From Ornithinibacillus sp. 4-3 (GTDB lineage Bacteria > Bacillota > Bacilli > Bacillales > Amphibacillaceae), in contig NZ_CP162599.1 of NCBI RefSeq assembly GCF_040958695.1, positions 3,010,001-3,074,000 of the forward strand: a DNA stretch of 64,000 nt. The letters run 5' to 3'. The notes under the pieces were generated by a model. It was not told where the DNA came from, made no database searches, and worked only from the letters and a program-made list of their open reading frames with translations. Shown here piece after piece: positions 36,402 to 46,398 of this stretch. Each line of letters begins with the position of its first letter. The stretch's first letter is position 1. The position numbers and the translations under genes were made by a program.

Positions 36402-36438
36402 AACACAGTGTGTTGAAAACATAGTAACACACTGTGCT
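36402..36438. promoter_or_regulatory. Tandem TetR operator, locus 1
   Basis: Two near-palindromes, AACACAGTGTGTT (36402-36414) and AACACACTGTGCT (36426-36438), spaced by 24 bases centre to centre, in the divergent region between the GAP and TetR genes. The same motif with the same spacing occurs at 51909 and 40766. Confidence 0.75.
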
Positions 36439-36459
36439 AAAAAAGGGAAGTGATTTTTT

Positions 36460-37065
36460 ATGCCGAGGATTGTTAATCATGAAAAAAAGAGGAAGTCAAT
36501 TGCTGAGGCCGCTTGGAGTATTATTAAGGAAGAGGGAATCGAAAAGGCATCTATAAGAAGAGTTGCTATTGAAGCAGGCATGTCTGCTGGAGCGTTAAGA
36601 CATTATTTTTCAACTAAGGATGAAATGTTATTATTTATCATGGATTATTATCTGGAAGAAGGGAAAAAACGTTCTCAAAGTAAAAGTTGGTCAGACAATC
36701 CATTGCAGGCGGTTGCGGAAGTTTTATTAGAGCTTATACCAATTGATGAAGAAAAGAAAATCGAAACGAGCGTTTGGTGGATCCTTGCACTTCAGTCACT
36801 TACAAGTGATACATTAAAAGAAAAAAAAGATGAGATGACTAACGGTATGTATGAATTAGCAAGTTCAATGATCGAGATATTAGTTCTACAAGGGATTTTA
36901 TCTGATTCAACTAATGTAAAATTAGAAAAGAGTAGGCTAGCGGCATTAATTGATGGATTGTCCATTCATGCTCTTTTAAGACCTGATGTCTACACTCCAG
37001 AAAAGGTGAAGGAAGTAATCCGTTATCATTTAGAAACACTCTGCGATGAAAGTCAATTGAGTTAA
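36460..37065 (+). CDS. TetR-family repressor, copy 1
   Basis: 201 residues. The N-terminal HTH is RKSIAEAAWSIIKEEGIEKASIRRVAIEAGMSAGALRHYF with the usual TetR spacing; the rest is the helical ligand-binding part. RBS AAGGGAAG at 36445. It likely binds the AACACA-TGTGTT sites just upstream and controls itself and the divergent membrane genes. Paralogue at 51970-52563. Confidence 0.9.
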   Translation: MPRIVNHEKKRKSIAEAAWSIIKEEGIEKASIRRVAIEAGMSAGALRHYFSTKDEMLLFIMDYYLEEGKKRSQSKSWSDNPLQAVAEVLLELIPIDEEKKIETSVWWILALQSLTSDTLKEKKDEMTNGMYELASSMIEILVLQGILSDSTNVKLEKSRLAALIDGLSIHALLRPDVYTPEKVKEVIRYHLETLCDESQLS

Positions 37066-38069
37066 TTGATCATGTATCAATATTATTCAATGATTTAGTA
37101 GATTTTGTTTTTTAGAAAATTTTTTTCACTTAAAAGCTGCAATAGCCGAGCAAGGAGTGACCCAAATTTGGCAACTACTATTGTTTTAAAAAAGCAGATT
37201 AGTGGAAGAAATCAACTGTTCGTTTGTCTATATTCGAATCGATGTTCTGATACCGATTTTTCTCTGTTTTTGAACTCAAAGAAAAAAGCAAGCGGCCTAA
37301 AAGACACACCATCTGACCAGCCAAGAGTGAGCATACGAAATCCCTTGAAAACCTTCCAGTTGTGTGGTTCTTCATTCTGCTAAGCAGTTCAATCTCCTTA
37401 CTTTGATTAGATGAAAATAAGGAGGATGATTCTGAACCTCAAGAGAAGACAAAAAGAAGAAAGCTGACCCAATGCTTGTTTTATTCACGATGGCCGTGGC
37501 CAGTTAATAAATGAAAGTCGTTTAGTAACTGTTATGCAACTGTAACTGGATTGTATTAGCTATAGGAGCATATCTGTCTAAGGTTTTTGGGTGGTTTCGA
37601 TCACTTGCTTTAGGAATGATGTTTGTCTTAGCATTGGGGGTACTAAAAGGAACAAATATGACAACGACAATCTCACTAACAAGACTCTGCATAGCTCTTC
37701 CTCCTTTAGGTGTTCAAGTTTTGAAAAGTGGGAGTAAGTCCAAATTGAAAACCGTACTTTTTTACGTAATTATTATTGTATTGGTGCTCGTTCGTGGTCA
37801 TTCATGAGTGAAATGGAAAGACCTAATTAAATTCATATTGTGTTTACTACAATTAAAGATATATGTAAAAGGTGCTTCTGTTGATGTAATAGGACTTCCC
37901 TAATCGACAGGAGCTTTGCATCTCTTTCACATTTCAATCTTCCACAATCGGGAGCTATTCTTATAAAGAAATTAGCCCATTTAAGGCCATTTTCTTTGTG
38001 AATCAGATGTGGATTTGAAAAAATTGTTATTAATTCAAGTTTCGGACATGAAAAATAAGCTCTAACGAT
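37066..38069. other. Decayed region without intact genes
   Basis: Open frames at 37105-37383 and 37616-37807 exist, but their composition is not convincing and neither has a family motif. The second contains a hydrophobic run (LKTVLFYVIIIVLVLV) and may be a scrap of a membrane protein. Frequent stops in all frames suggest old coding sequence in decay. Confidence 0.4.
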
Positions 38070-38330
38070 TGGTATGAAAGGGATAGGTGCAATTCTATTA
38101 TCTTACAATCAACCGGATATCAGAAAGCAAATTGAAGTGCTAAGAGAACAAAAGGAAAGCCATACACGTACAAAAAATTAAAAACAGATAATGGATAAAG
38201 GTAAGGATCTCCTCCTGGCAGCAAAGAATGAGCGTATCAAAAAACTTGAAGAGGAAAACAGACAGCTCAAAGTGAACTAAAAAGTTTCGTGGGAAGCTTT
38301 ATGGGACACTTTTAGAATAAAGATCAACAA
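38070..38330 (+). pseudogene. Remnant of a Tn554-type TnpC (DUF6262)
   Basis: One frame reads YNQPDIRKQIEVLREQKES, stop, then KNERIKKLEEENRQLKVN, stop, KVSWEALWDTF. The order (KQPDIRERIExLR, then a coiled ERIKKLExENRxLK, then a KVAYGKLYD-like end) is that of TnpC from Tn554-family site-specific transposons. Two in-frame stops and no start: a relic. Confidence 0.55.
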
Positions 38331-38560
38331 TGTCACAGAGATTTACCCATGTACACTCATTATTCTCATGGCGCAGCTTCATCCGCCGGCAATATTGATC
38401 AACTGATTCAATAATTCCGTGCAGTATCAATTGATCATAAGAGTAAAAAAACTTTACATAGATGTTTGTTTACTGGTCTATAGCATCAGAAATCGTTCCA
38501 GCAACCTCTTCTATTCGCTAAACATAAGGAAAATGCAACGTGAACTAACGTTTCCCTTCC

Positions 38561-38932
38561 TCATTTTTGCAATGTCATAATTTGCCCTGTAGGGTTATGT
38601 ATTTCTGGCACCATTTGTACCATCATATTGAGTAATGTTAATTCGTTACTATTAGCACTAAAAGTAAGTGGAGGCATATTCAGATGAGGTTGCGACACTA
38701 ACAATTGGGGTTTTAATCTCGCATCTTCTAAAATCTGAATTATATCAAATGATTCATTAGCAAGTGTAAGAGCTTCTTTTTTTGATAAATGAAGCCCTCG
38801 CTCAAACTCTTTATCTCTATCTCCTTTATCTGCTACATTAAAAAATACTCTTTCAAATCGTTGAGGCACTGGACCTTTTATATGAGATATTAGATTTATA
38901 CCTATTTCTACGTCGTAAAATAAATTCCCTTC
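38561..38932 (-). pseudogene. C-terminal fragment of an unidentified protein
   Basis: The open frame begins right after a stop and reads GNLFYDVEIGINLISHIKGP, RFERVFFNVADKGDRDKEFE and LTFSANSNELTLLNMMVQMV to its stop; a GTG at 38869 could start a 102-residue product. The lack of a proper start and RBS suggests a truncated gene. Family not recognised. Confidence 0.45.
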
Positions 38933-39108
38933 TTAGCTACCTGCTAGTTCGCTTAAAAACTTCAACAAAAAAGCATTAATTCTTACTCAATTAACTACCT
39001 CTTTAACAGAATATGGATGCCTTGGCATTCCCTTCAGATTTTTAAGTAAAGATGTTCAGCTATAAGAATGATGGGAAAATTGACATGTACGCGATGTTAA
39101 AGGGAGTT

Positions 39109-39312
39109 TTATTTATACCGGAAAAATTTTTCATATTCATCAATTTGATCCGGACTTATTCCAGTTTTATTAATCGCTTCTTGTTGAGATGAATTATTGC
39201 AACTTTTACATATATAGTATTTATTTTCTCCTTTTTTGATTTTATAATATTGTGAATCGGAGCGATTAATCGTAAATTTATTTTTGCAGAAAAAACATAT
39301 AGTATCTAACAT
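39109..39312 (-). CDS. Small zinc-ribbon-like protein
   Basis: 67 residues from ATG 39312 (AGGAAGTG upstream): MLDTICFFCKNKFTINRSD, YYICKSCNNSSQQEAI, then an acidic tail. Two CxxC pairs (CFFC, CKSC) should bind one zinc. Similar small DUF2197-like proteins are common in Bacilli. Monocistronic. Confidence 0.65.
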   Translation of the reverse strand: MLDTICFFCKNKFTINRSDSQYYKIKKGENKYYICKSCNNSSQQEAINKTGISPDQIDEYEKFFRYK

Positions 39313-39783
39313 ATTTTTTTACACTTCCTATCAGATTTTTATTGAAAAGTAACTATTTTTTAAACCTATGATTCAAAATGTGAATTTTACCTCTAATTTA
39401 CTGCCATCCTAAAATAATTTATTTTTAACTTCAACAATTAGTTACAAGTTTATCCGTGAACTGTATTTTTACTAAAAATAGGACAGCTGTGCCTGTAATG
39501 GAAGGAAAAGCCATAATATAATAAAGTTACTTCATGCAACTGTTCAACAAAATGCCCCTTTGAAGTGCAGCTCGTTATAACACAAACGGACTATAACTTC
39601 AAAGGCATATTCAATGTATTTTATCTACCTCAAGCCATTTAGGAGGCTCAAACTTAAATAATGAGTAGTCTTTAAAGATTTTCTGACGGTAACCACATTC
39701 AGGATAACGTTATGGTGGGTCAATTGCTTCCACTGGCAATTTTCCCGAACTGGAACTGATCCCTTATCTGTGTTTTCGTGATA
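39313..39783. other. Non-coding stretch with a long imperfect hairpin
   Basis: No gene seen. GCCCCTTTGAAGT (39554-39566) can pair with ACTTCAAAGGC (39596-39606), a terminator-like or repeat hairpin without a T tract. Nothing else was recognised. Confidence 0.35.
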
Positions 39784-40536
39784 TTACCATTCTAGTAAGT
39801 TCAAAAAATGACTGATGTGGTCGGAAACGTCCTTAGGATGTGTCAAAGTGATGATGTGATTAGCACCAGGTATACGCACAAAGTTAATATTGGAAATTTC
39901 CTTATATAATTGTGCGATTTTAAAGAGATCTTCTGAGTCCTCCTCGCCTATGATAAAAAGTGTCTTCGTTTTAATTTCTCCCAATCTTTCCATCGCTGAA
40001 TTTGAGGAAACAGTTTCGAATGTTTTCCAATCAAAAGTCTTTTGAATATTGTGTATCATCATTTCGCGCAATAAATCGTATGCTTTTCCGAAAGAAACAC
40101 TCCAGGAAGGCTCGCTTAATGTTATATTAGTCATTTTCTCGACATCTGGTGCAACTTCAGAAACTCGGCTCTCTAATTCAGCATGTTCGGAAGAAAATTT
40201 AAACCCCGACAGGCCTGGAGCGATCAATACCAGTTGTGACACCCTTTTTGGATAGGACAGAGTAAAATCAGTTGCAATTTGTCCACCTAGGGAATGTCCA
40301 ACGAGGGCACCTTTCTTAATTTTAAGATGATCCAAGAGTTTTCTAAGATCCTTAACATAATCAATGGGTTCATTCGGAACAGGTGACTTCCCTGCACCCC
40401 GGACATCAAGAGTGATTACTTTGAACGACTTTGAAAGATGTGGTGTGATGAATTCCCAGTCACGTGAATCCATAGCTCCACTATGAAGTAGTATAACCGG
40501 CTTTCCGTTTCCTTTAATTTCGTAATGAAGATCCAT
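39784..40536 (-). CDS. Alpha/beta-fold hydrolase
   Basis: 250 residues with the full triad: nucleophile elbow VGHSLGGQ (Ser82), acid in IIGEEDSED, and His in GANHIITLTHP. The oxyanion region LLHSGAMDSRDW and LDVRGAGKS are typical of the family. No lid specific to a known subfamily stands out, so the substrate is open (esterase, lactonase or dehalogenase-like). Cytoplasmic, monocistronic. Confidence 0.85.
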   Translation of the reverse strand: MDLHYEIKGNGKPVILLHSGAMDSRDWEFITPHLSKSFKVITLDVRGAGKSPVPNEPIDYVKDLRKLLDHLKIKKGALVGHSLGGQIATDFTLSYPKRVSQLVLIAPGLSGFKFSSEHAELESRVSEVAPDVEKMTNITLSEPSWSVSFGKAYDLLREMMIHNIQKTFDWKTFETVSSNSAMERLGEIKTKTLFIIGEEDSEDLFKIAQLYKEISNINFVRIPGANHIITLTHPKDVSDHISHFLNLLEW

Positions 40537-40765
40537 CTATTTCAATCTCCTTTCCCTGAAAAAAGTAGTCACTGCTCATGACTATCTTCGTTTCATTTCT
40601 ATGATTCCTTCCCTTTCCCCAAACTGTTTATAAAACCATTTATTAAACTTATTTGGTCATAAAGGAAGTTCAATGTTCCTTACAAATGATTTAATTGCTC
40701 AACAAGGTCCTATTTCACCACTTTGATAATGTCCATCCGATTTAATGTTCCAATATTTATTTATT

Positions 40766-40803
40766 TCACACACTGTAATAAAACAACAATAACACAGTGT
40801 GTG
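40766..40803. promoter_or_regulatory. TetR operator, locus 3 (degenerate)
   Basis: TCACACACTGTAA (40766-40778) and AACACAGTGTGTG (40791-40803) repeat the operator pattern and spacing of loci 1 and 2, here in front of the broken TetR gene at 40828. Confidence 0.6.
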
Positions 40804-40827
40804 AAATAAAAGCAAGAGGTGATTTAA

Positions 40828-41090
40828 ATGCCGAAAATATTTGATCATGATCACAAAAGAAAAATGATTGCTGAAAGACCTTGGAAAACTATTGAAACGG
40901 AAGGTATTGAAAAAGCATCTATCCGAAGAATTGCATCTGAAGCTCGAATATCTTACCTGAGCACTTAGACATTATTTCTTAAACCAAAATGAATTACTAT
41001 TATTTATTATGGAATATTTTCTTGCTCATAAGAAAGAACGGTCGGAGAATAAATCATGGTCAAAAACCCTCTTATTGCGGTATAAGCGTT
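40828..41090 (+). pseudogene. Third TetR copy, broken
   Basis: ATG 40828 after AAGAGGTG opens MPKIFDHDHKRKMIAERPWK, ETEGIEKASIRRIASEARIS, matching the HTH of the repressors at 36460 and 51970. A frameshift and stop follow at LST; later pieces (ITIIYYGIF, ENKSWSK in shifted frames) still resemble the paralogues. The divergent GAP gene is missing; the alpha/beta hydrolase lies there instead. Confidence 0.8.
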
Positions 41091-41114
41091 GTTAGAACTA
41101 GTTACTGTGAAAAT

Positions 41115-41345
41115 AGGGATAATCAAACTGAACCTTGCGTTTGGCTAGTTTTCCCATTCACCCACTTACACGATGGCGGTAGGGGAGTATCATTATCCTA
41201 CTGATGGGTTATGATGGGTTATCGCCAGTAATATACCACGATTACATTAGATTTATTGGTTTCACTCGTTTCTATGAAAAGTCATAGCGCAAGAGTGAGG
41301 TAGCTCATCATCAGCAGAACCTATCTGAATTTATTTCCAAAACCG
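41115..41345. repeat. Third, partial copy of the decayed integrative-element module
   Basis: CGGTAGGGGAGTATCATTA, GGGTTATCGCCAGTAAT and GTAGCTCATCATCAGCAGAA closely match 61232-61380 in the same order. A duplicated GATGGGTTAT is seen here. No reading frame survives. Confidence 0.65.
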
Positions 41346-41497
41346 CCGTTTGATATATTGGCTCACTAGCGTCGCATTAAAAAACAAAAGTATAAAGTAA
41401 AATACTGAATTTTCTTTAACTATATTTTTCCATAAAAAAATCCTTTATAATGGGGTTTGGTAGTAAACTATCCAAATCCAATATAAAGGACATACAC

Positions 41498-41794
41498 ATG
41501 GATAAGTTTACACGAAAAACATCATTTGAACAATGGTTTTCACCGATTTCGACTGAACTTTTTAATGAAATGGTTGGAAACTTTCAATTAGATTACTATA
41601 CAAAGAAGCTTTATATGGCGCCATTCATGAAGTTACTGCTGTTTGCGCAACTTCATGGTACCGAAAGTTTACGGGCGTTAGCTGACGCTGTTTTTTCAGA
41701 TGATCTTCAAAAAGCAGTTGGGTTTGAATCCATTAGCTTTTCACAATTAGGCAGAAGACTAAATGAAGTGCCTACTTCTTTTTTTATGATTTTA
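41498..41794 (+). pseudogene. IS4-family transposase, N-terminal part
   Basis: Starts at ATG 41498 (AAAGGA upstream): MDKFTRKTSFEQWFSPIS, with the DUF4372-like segment LLLFAQLHGTESLRALADAV and QLGRRLNEVPTSFFMIL, where the IS200 element enters. Continues at 42523. Confidence 0.88.
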
Positions 41795-42525
41795 GAAAAC
41801 CCCTGGCTATGCCGGGGGTTCTAAAGAGCTTCAAGCGTGGGGTCAAAAAAAGCCTCTCTTCATGGTAAGCTAAGGTTGGTTTCCCGACCACCAAAACTCA
41901 CCAAAGAAGGAGGCAAAGCCCTATGCAGGACAAGAATAGTTTAGCACATACAAAGTGGAGATGTAAGTATCATATAGTATTTGCTCCAAAATATAGAAGA
42001 CAAGTGATTTATGGAAAATACAAACAAAGTATTGGAGAAATTATAAGAGAGCTTTGTGAAAGAAAAGAAGTTGATATACACGAGGCAAATGCGTGTAGAG
42101 ATCATATTCATATGTTAGTGAGTATACCACCGAAATTAAGTGTATCTTCCTTCATGGGATACTTAAAAGGAAAAAGTAGCTTAATGATATTTGATCGTCA
42201 CGCGAATTTAAAGTACAGATACGGTAATCGAAAATTCTGGTGTCGAGGCTACTTTGTAGATACAGTGGGAAGAAATAAAAATCAAATACAAGAATACATA
42301 AGAAATCAGCTTAAAGATGACTACATGAGTGATCAATTAACTTTATTCGAAGAATTTGATCCATTTACAGGGAAGAAAAATAAAAAGAAATAAGAGATTC
42401 TTTTAGAATCAGTGAGTAAGTGTGGTGCAAAAGGGAAACCCATTCAGTGGGCCTTTAAGGCCAAGGCCGGTAACAGAGGCTTCTAGCCGCAGAACAAACC
42501 ACCAGTTCACACTGGTGGTTTTGAT
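41795..42525 (+). mobile_element. IS200-type element
   Basis: Left-end hairpin AACCCCTGGC/GCCGGGGGTT (41798-41820) and right-end hairpin AACCACCAGT/ACTGGTGGTT (42497-42520) bracket one tnpA gene. No tnpB. The subterminal hairpins and the lack of a target duplication fit the IS200/IS605 single-strand mechanism. Ends are approximate to a few bases. Confidence 0.88.
41923..42393 (+). CDS. tnpA: IS200 TnpA, HUH tyrosine transposase
   Basis: 156 residues. HIHMLVS carries the HUH histidine pair and YFVDTVGRNKNQIQEYI the catalytic tyrosine region. YHIVFAPKYRRQVIYG is the usual N-terminal block. RBS GAAGGAGG about 10 bases upstream. The gene is intact. It cuts and joins single-stranded DNA at the element hairpins. 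Confidence 0.95.
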   Translation: MQDKNSLAHTKWRCKYHIVFAPKYRRQVIYGKYKQSIGEIIRELCERKEVDIHEANACRDHIHMLVSIPPKLSVSSFMGYLKGKSSLMIFDRHANLKYRYGNRKFWCRGYFVDTVGRNKNQIQEYIRNQLKDDYMSDQLTLFEEFDPFTGKKNKKK

Positions 42526-43364
42526 TTGAAGCCATCTTCTTAAATCTAGTAGCGAAAATTCATGAAAAAACAGACTTTCAGCACAGAAGAAAAACGTCTA
42601 CACCTTGGATGTTGATTGATTCTACCACATTACCTTTAAATTTAACGAATCACAGATGGGCTGAATTCCGAAAAACAAAGTCTGGCGTAAAGCTTCATCT
42701 GCGCCTTGTATTTATGGAAAAAGGCCTTTCTTATCCGGACAAAGCAGTCATGACGAACGCAATAGAACACGACCGTGGACAGTTAGAAGTATTTGTTGAC
42801 GATAAAGAATGCATGTACGTTTTTGACCGTGGCTACTTGGATTACGAGCGTTTCGATCGCATGACAGATGACGGCTATTTCTTTGTATCACGTTTAAGGA
42901 AAAACGCTGTCGTTCGGGTAATTAAAACACTTGAAGTTCCATCAAACTCATCTATTTTATCAGATGAAATGGTCGTTCTCGGATCAACTCAAAACCGAAC
43001 AGAACACGTTTTTCGTAAAATAAAAGTACTGGATGATAAAGGGAAAGAACTCACGTTAATTTCAAATCGGTTTGACATTAGCGCAGTTGAAATCGCCGAT
43101 GTTTACAAGTCCAGATGGGCAATCGAACTCTTTTTCAAATGGATGAAACAACATCTCTCAATCAAAAAGTTCTACGGGCATAGCGAACAAGCAGTCCATA
43201 ATCAAGTGTACGTAGCGATGATTGTCTATTGTTTAAACGTACTCGCGCAGCTAAGCACAAACAGCTCGCGGACTTATCTCCAAATCAGTCGTTATTTAAA
43301 AGCCGCAATTTGGAAATCTGCCCATATTTGGATTCGTAAAATCAAAGGAAAAGGTGTCCCGTAA
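42523..43364 (+). pseudogene. IS4-family transposase, C-terminal part
   Basis: The frame continues from the IS200 junction: EAIFLNLVAKIHEKTDFQH, then LIDSTTLPLNLTNH (first Asp), YVFDRGYLDYERFDRM (second Asp) and YKSRWAIELFFKWMKQHLSI (the YREK signature with the catalytic Glu). The C-terminal 251 codons from ATG 42609 could be translated alone but lack the N-terminal domain. Confidence 0.85.
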
Positions 43365-43639
43365 AACTTTTTAATTTTTGTCGCACTCGTCTTTGGCTAT
43401 AGTCAAAAAAATGGATGTTTACTACCTTTGTTTAGGTGCTTTCAATTTTTTCTTTAAAACCAGAAATGTAGTTCAGAACATTCTGCATTTATTTATGCGA
43501 CGCTAGTGATATTGGCTGTATATATAATTTTGCACTCTTAACAAACAACGGTTTTATATTGTATTAGTAAATAAAGAATAGAGAAATATCATCAATACCT
43601 TAATCATGAATTAATACAGTCCAATATTTGATGAAAAAA

Positions 43640-43859
43640 TAAACAATGGACTTCTTGAACAAGCCGTAATTGAAACCATTCCAGGCTTTGGTTCAATTAT
43701 AGGTGCAACGATTTTAGGAGAAATTGGTAATATTCGCAAATTTTCTAACCCTAATAAATTAGTTGCCTATGCAGGTATTGATGCCTTTGGTATGCATTTA
43801 TTTCGGATTATTTATCGATCTTAATTTTGTTTATTCACTTGACTTTATATAGTTAGTCT
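43640..43859 (+). pseudogene. IS110-family relic with the same right end as element B
   Basis: QAVIETIPGFGSIIGATILG, then KFSNPNKLVAYAGIDA, is a piece of a Transposase_20 domain close to element B. It ends after a deletion, and CACTTGACTTTATATAG with TTAGT at 43836-43857 equals the right terminus of element B, again followed by CTTTCT. A truncated relative of element B inserted at a similar target core. Confidence 0.75.
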
Positions 43860-44180
43860 TTCTTATTGCTCGCCGGCTAAAAGCACGACGTCCTGGGACT
43901 GCGATTACTCGCCCCATCGAAAAGCCTTGTCGCAACGCCAGTACTTGTACGTCCTGTGCGTCGTAAGTGCAACTTTAGTTCTCTCAGTAAAGGCGTAGCG
44001 AAAGTCAAGTTTTCTAAGCTTGCTTTTTTAGGTACTCATGTATGTAAAAGCTTTAGGGGATCTTTCGTTACATTCGCCCACGTCTTGTTCGGTTAAAAGC
44101 GTCACGTCCTGGGACATGGAGTTTTTAGCCAATGGAACTTCTCAGGGCTTCTTTTATCGGCCTTTTTGAACACACATTTA
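43860..44180. repeat. Intergenic repeat related to 9550-9930
   Basis: It contains two GACGTCCTGGGAC or CACGTCCTGGGAC motifs and ends CCTTTTTGAACACACATTT (44161-44179), the inverse of the left end of the repeat at 9550. GAACTTCTC and CTTGTTCGG blocks recall its internal hairpins. No gene is visible. Confidence 0.45.
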
Positions 44181-44238
44181 TAATGCAAAATATTACTTAA
44201 AACAGAAGCAAAATAACGTTTAAAGTGACAATCTTTGG

Positions 44239-44688
44239 CTAGAAACCTAAATCCAGAGATCTTCCGGTTTCCGCAATTGTCTTAATGTTACTCAGTATCA
44301 TCCACCAGTATTGCTCTGTTTTACTGAAGAGAGGATTGTTCTCTGTCCATTGATCATTAATAAGATGTAGTTTTGTACATGCCCCTACTAATTCCAAAGA
44401 TAAGGTAACTCGACTTTCCATCTGAGCATGTTCGGCATAGTGAGATGGGCCAGGGTGATCCGTGTAGCTTAAAATTCGATTTGGTTCATATTGAAGTAGT
44501 TTGCCATAAATGTGAACAGTCTCATTTCCATCGGCACCTGGTCCTATAAATTTAATGTCATCGCCCACCTGATATGTTGAGTGGATAACTCCACCCATAA
44601 ATGCTTTAACCGATTTTTCTGGGTTGACCAAAACATCCCACACTTGCTCAGGATTCGTATCGATATAAAATACATACTCCAACTTCAT
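44239..44688 (-). CDS. SRPBCC/AHSA1-domain protein
   Basis: 149 residues: YVFYIDTNPEQVWDVLVNPE at the start, GDDIKFIGPG, LSYTDHPGPSHYAEH and the C-terminal helix WWMILSNIKTIAETGRSL, the arrangement of Aha1/START-like SRPBCC ligand-binding proteins. Divergent from an AraC regulator gene, which may control it. Ligand unknown. Confidence 0.85.
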   Translation of the reverse strand: MKLEYVFYIDTNPEQVWDVLVNPEKSVKAFMGGVIHSTYQVGDDIKFIGPGADGNETVHIYGKLLQYEPNRILSYTDHPGPSHYAEHAQMESRVTLSLELVGACTKLHLINDQWTENNPLFSKTEQYWWMILSNIKTIAETGRSLDLGF

Positions 44689-44864
44689 TGTTTAATTCCT
44701 CCATCTATAAACTAATATTTTCTGCTCGTTTAATGAATATTGCTCCTTCCGTTAGGATTAATGGTAGTTTATAATGAAATCATAGCATGTCTCATACATT
44801 AATTATTGTAAAATCGCGCCAACCATGAGTGTAAGATAGATTTTCGTGCCGGGGGGTGAAACAA

Positions 44865-45659
44865 GTGAAAGACAATCGCAATCCGAATATGGGTATTTTG
44901 AATTATGAAACGGGCAAAAATAAGTTTTCAATTACTCGTCACGCTCCATCCGACAGTCTCCAATTTTTTATACAGCATTATTGGCTTGTCGAGTGGGACT
45001 TACGTGGACAGCCCCCATATACCCAAGAAGTTTTACAGCATCCGGGAGTAAATGTAGTTTTCCAGCCTGGCAATTCGTACATATGCGGAATAGAAAGCAG
45101 AAAATCTGTACATATTTTACAAGATGAAGGGCAGATTGTAGGCGTTCTTTTTAGACCCGGAGCTTTTCATTGTTATTTCCAAGCGCCTGTTTCTACACTT
45201 ACAGATCAAGTCGTCAATATATCCGATTACTTTAGCTTAGATATTAATGCTTTGGAAGAGCAACTATTTGCAGTTAAGAATAAAGAAGATAAGATTGTGA
45301 TCGTTGAACAGTTATTACGGAAAAGTATGCCTGAACATGATAAAACGGTTGACTTACTGAATGAAATGATCGATGAAATCGTCCACAATGTTGGCATCAC
45401 CAAAGTCGAACACTTAGTGGATCAATTCGGCATTTCCAAGAGGACATTACAACGTTGGTTCAATCAATATATAGGAGTGAGCCCTAAATGGGTAATTCGG
45501 CGTTATCGAATGCATGAGGCGATCGAGTTAATAGAACGTGGAGTGGATATGACTGTATTGGCGATGGATCTCGGCTATTTCGACCAAGCTCACTTTAGCA
45601 AAGATTTCAAAGCAGTAATCGGCAAATCTCCGAAGCAATATGCGAAGAACAACGATTAG
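44865..45659 (+). CDS. AraC-family transcriptional regulator
   Basis: The start is set at GTG 44865, 8 bases after GGGGGG; an in-frame GTG at 44856 overlaps the RBS. The N-terminal part (HYWLVEWDLRGQPPYTQEV, QPGNSYICG) is a cupin-like DUF6597 sensor domain. The C-terminal AraC HTH pair is VEHLVDQFGISKRTLQRWFN and MTVLAMDLGYFDQAHFSKDF. It probably regulates the divergent SRPBCC gene. Confidence 0.9.
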   Translation: MKDNRNPNMGILNYETGKNKFSITRHAPSDSLQFFIQHYWLVEWDLRGQPPYTQEVLQHPGVNVVFQPGNSYICGIESRKSVHILQDEGQIVGVLFRPGAFHCYFQAPVSTLTDQVVNISDYFSLDINALEEQLFAVKNKEDKIVIVEQLLRKSMPEHDKTVDLLNEMIDEIVHNVGITKVEHLVDQFGISKRTLQRWFNQYIGVSPKWVIRRYRMHEAIELIERGVDMTVLAMDLGYFDQAHFSKDFKAVIGKSPKQYAKNND

Positions 45660-45753
45660 TGCAAAGGTACCTGAAGAGTAAAAAACAAGTTGGATATTGC
45701 TTTTTATCCTCTGCTTTCAGGGTGTCCCACCTTACTAAGATAAGAGGGCAATT

Positions 45754-46030
45754 TATAGTCGTGTTTCTCCGTGGGAGATTGAGAAATTAAATCAGGATGA
45801 CATTGATTTTGGAGGTCATTCGGAATTGTATATAGGAAAGGGATCTCGTCAAGCAAAGCAGCGCTAATGTTTTATTATTAGTCATGAATTAGCGTTGGAC
45901 GTAGATATGGTTATTGCTCCAGTTACAGGTCAAGGGGCTAGGAATCAACTGGATGTTGCTTTGGAGTGTTGGGAAGGAGCTGGATTATTGAAGCTTTCTA
46001 CCCGCGTACTTCTAAAAATATTTCTTGTTT
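45754..46030 (+). pseudogene. Possible tyrosine recombinase (XerC-like) relic
   Basis: One frame reads SPWEIEKLNQDDIDFGGHSE, LYIGKGSRQAKQR, stop, then ISHELALDVDM. The order LRxSEIxxLxxxDIDF, IGKGxKxR, ISxELA is that of phage integrases, but the catalytic residues beyond are missing. Weak and broken. Confidence 0.35.
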
Positions 46031-46361
46031 TATAATACAAACCATGACGTTCAGCAATTTTTATAATGCTCTCAACTTTAATAATAGCCATAAAGACAAT
46101 CATGGACCCTCCATGTTTTAAAACTCTAACAGATTCTTCAAAGAAGTTGTCCATTGATTCTTCCCATTCCTCAAAACTTAAATCATCCCATCCCGCAGAT
46201 ACAAAGAAATTATCTCTCATTTTTTTCAAGTTTGTATCCCGATCTTTCATAAAATTCCCCAAATTATAAGGCGGATCCGTTAAAATTAAATCCACGGAGT
46301 TATCTTCAATACTTTTCATTGCTTCTATACAATCTTTATTATGTAAAATCGAATTAGCCAC
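45945..46361 (-). pseudogene. N6/N4-type DNA methyltransferase, N-terminal fragment
   Basis: MANSILHNKDCIEAMKSIED, then LILTDPPYNLG (motif IV, DPPY) and RVLKHGGSMIVFMAI are clear, but after about residue 118 the frame runs into unrelated sequence and ends at 138 residues; complete enzymes are 250 or more. The target recognition domain and motif I region are lost. No restriction endonuclease is near. The XRE relic downstream-to-upstream at 46399 may have been its controller. Confidence 0.75.
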
Positions 46362-46398
46362 AACTAATTTTCCCTCGTTTCAACTATATACTATTTAA

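Larger units (their letters stand above)
41364..43508 (+). mobile_element. IS4-family element with 9-bp target duplication, split by an IS200 element
   Basis: Terminal repeats CACTAGCGTCGCATTAAA (41364) and TTTATGCGACGCTAGTG (to 43508) are nearly perfect inverses. ATATTGGCT flanks both ends (41355-41363, 43509-43517), an exact 9-bp target duplication. The single transposase gene is broken by the IS200 element at about 41795-42525; without it the element is about 1.41 kb. Confidence 0.92.

Noticed and set aside
37105..37383. ORF of 92 codons after TetR copy 1
   Set aside because: Composition is random-like, no RBS and no motif; the surrounding region is decayed.
27339..43517. One large composite transposon bounded by the IS110 and IS4 elements
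   Set aside because: The outer IS elements belong to different families, each has its own ends or duplication, and no common flank exists.
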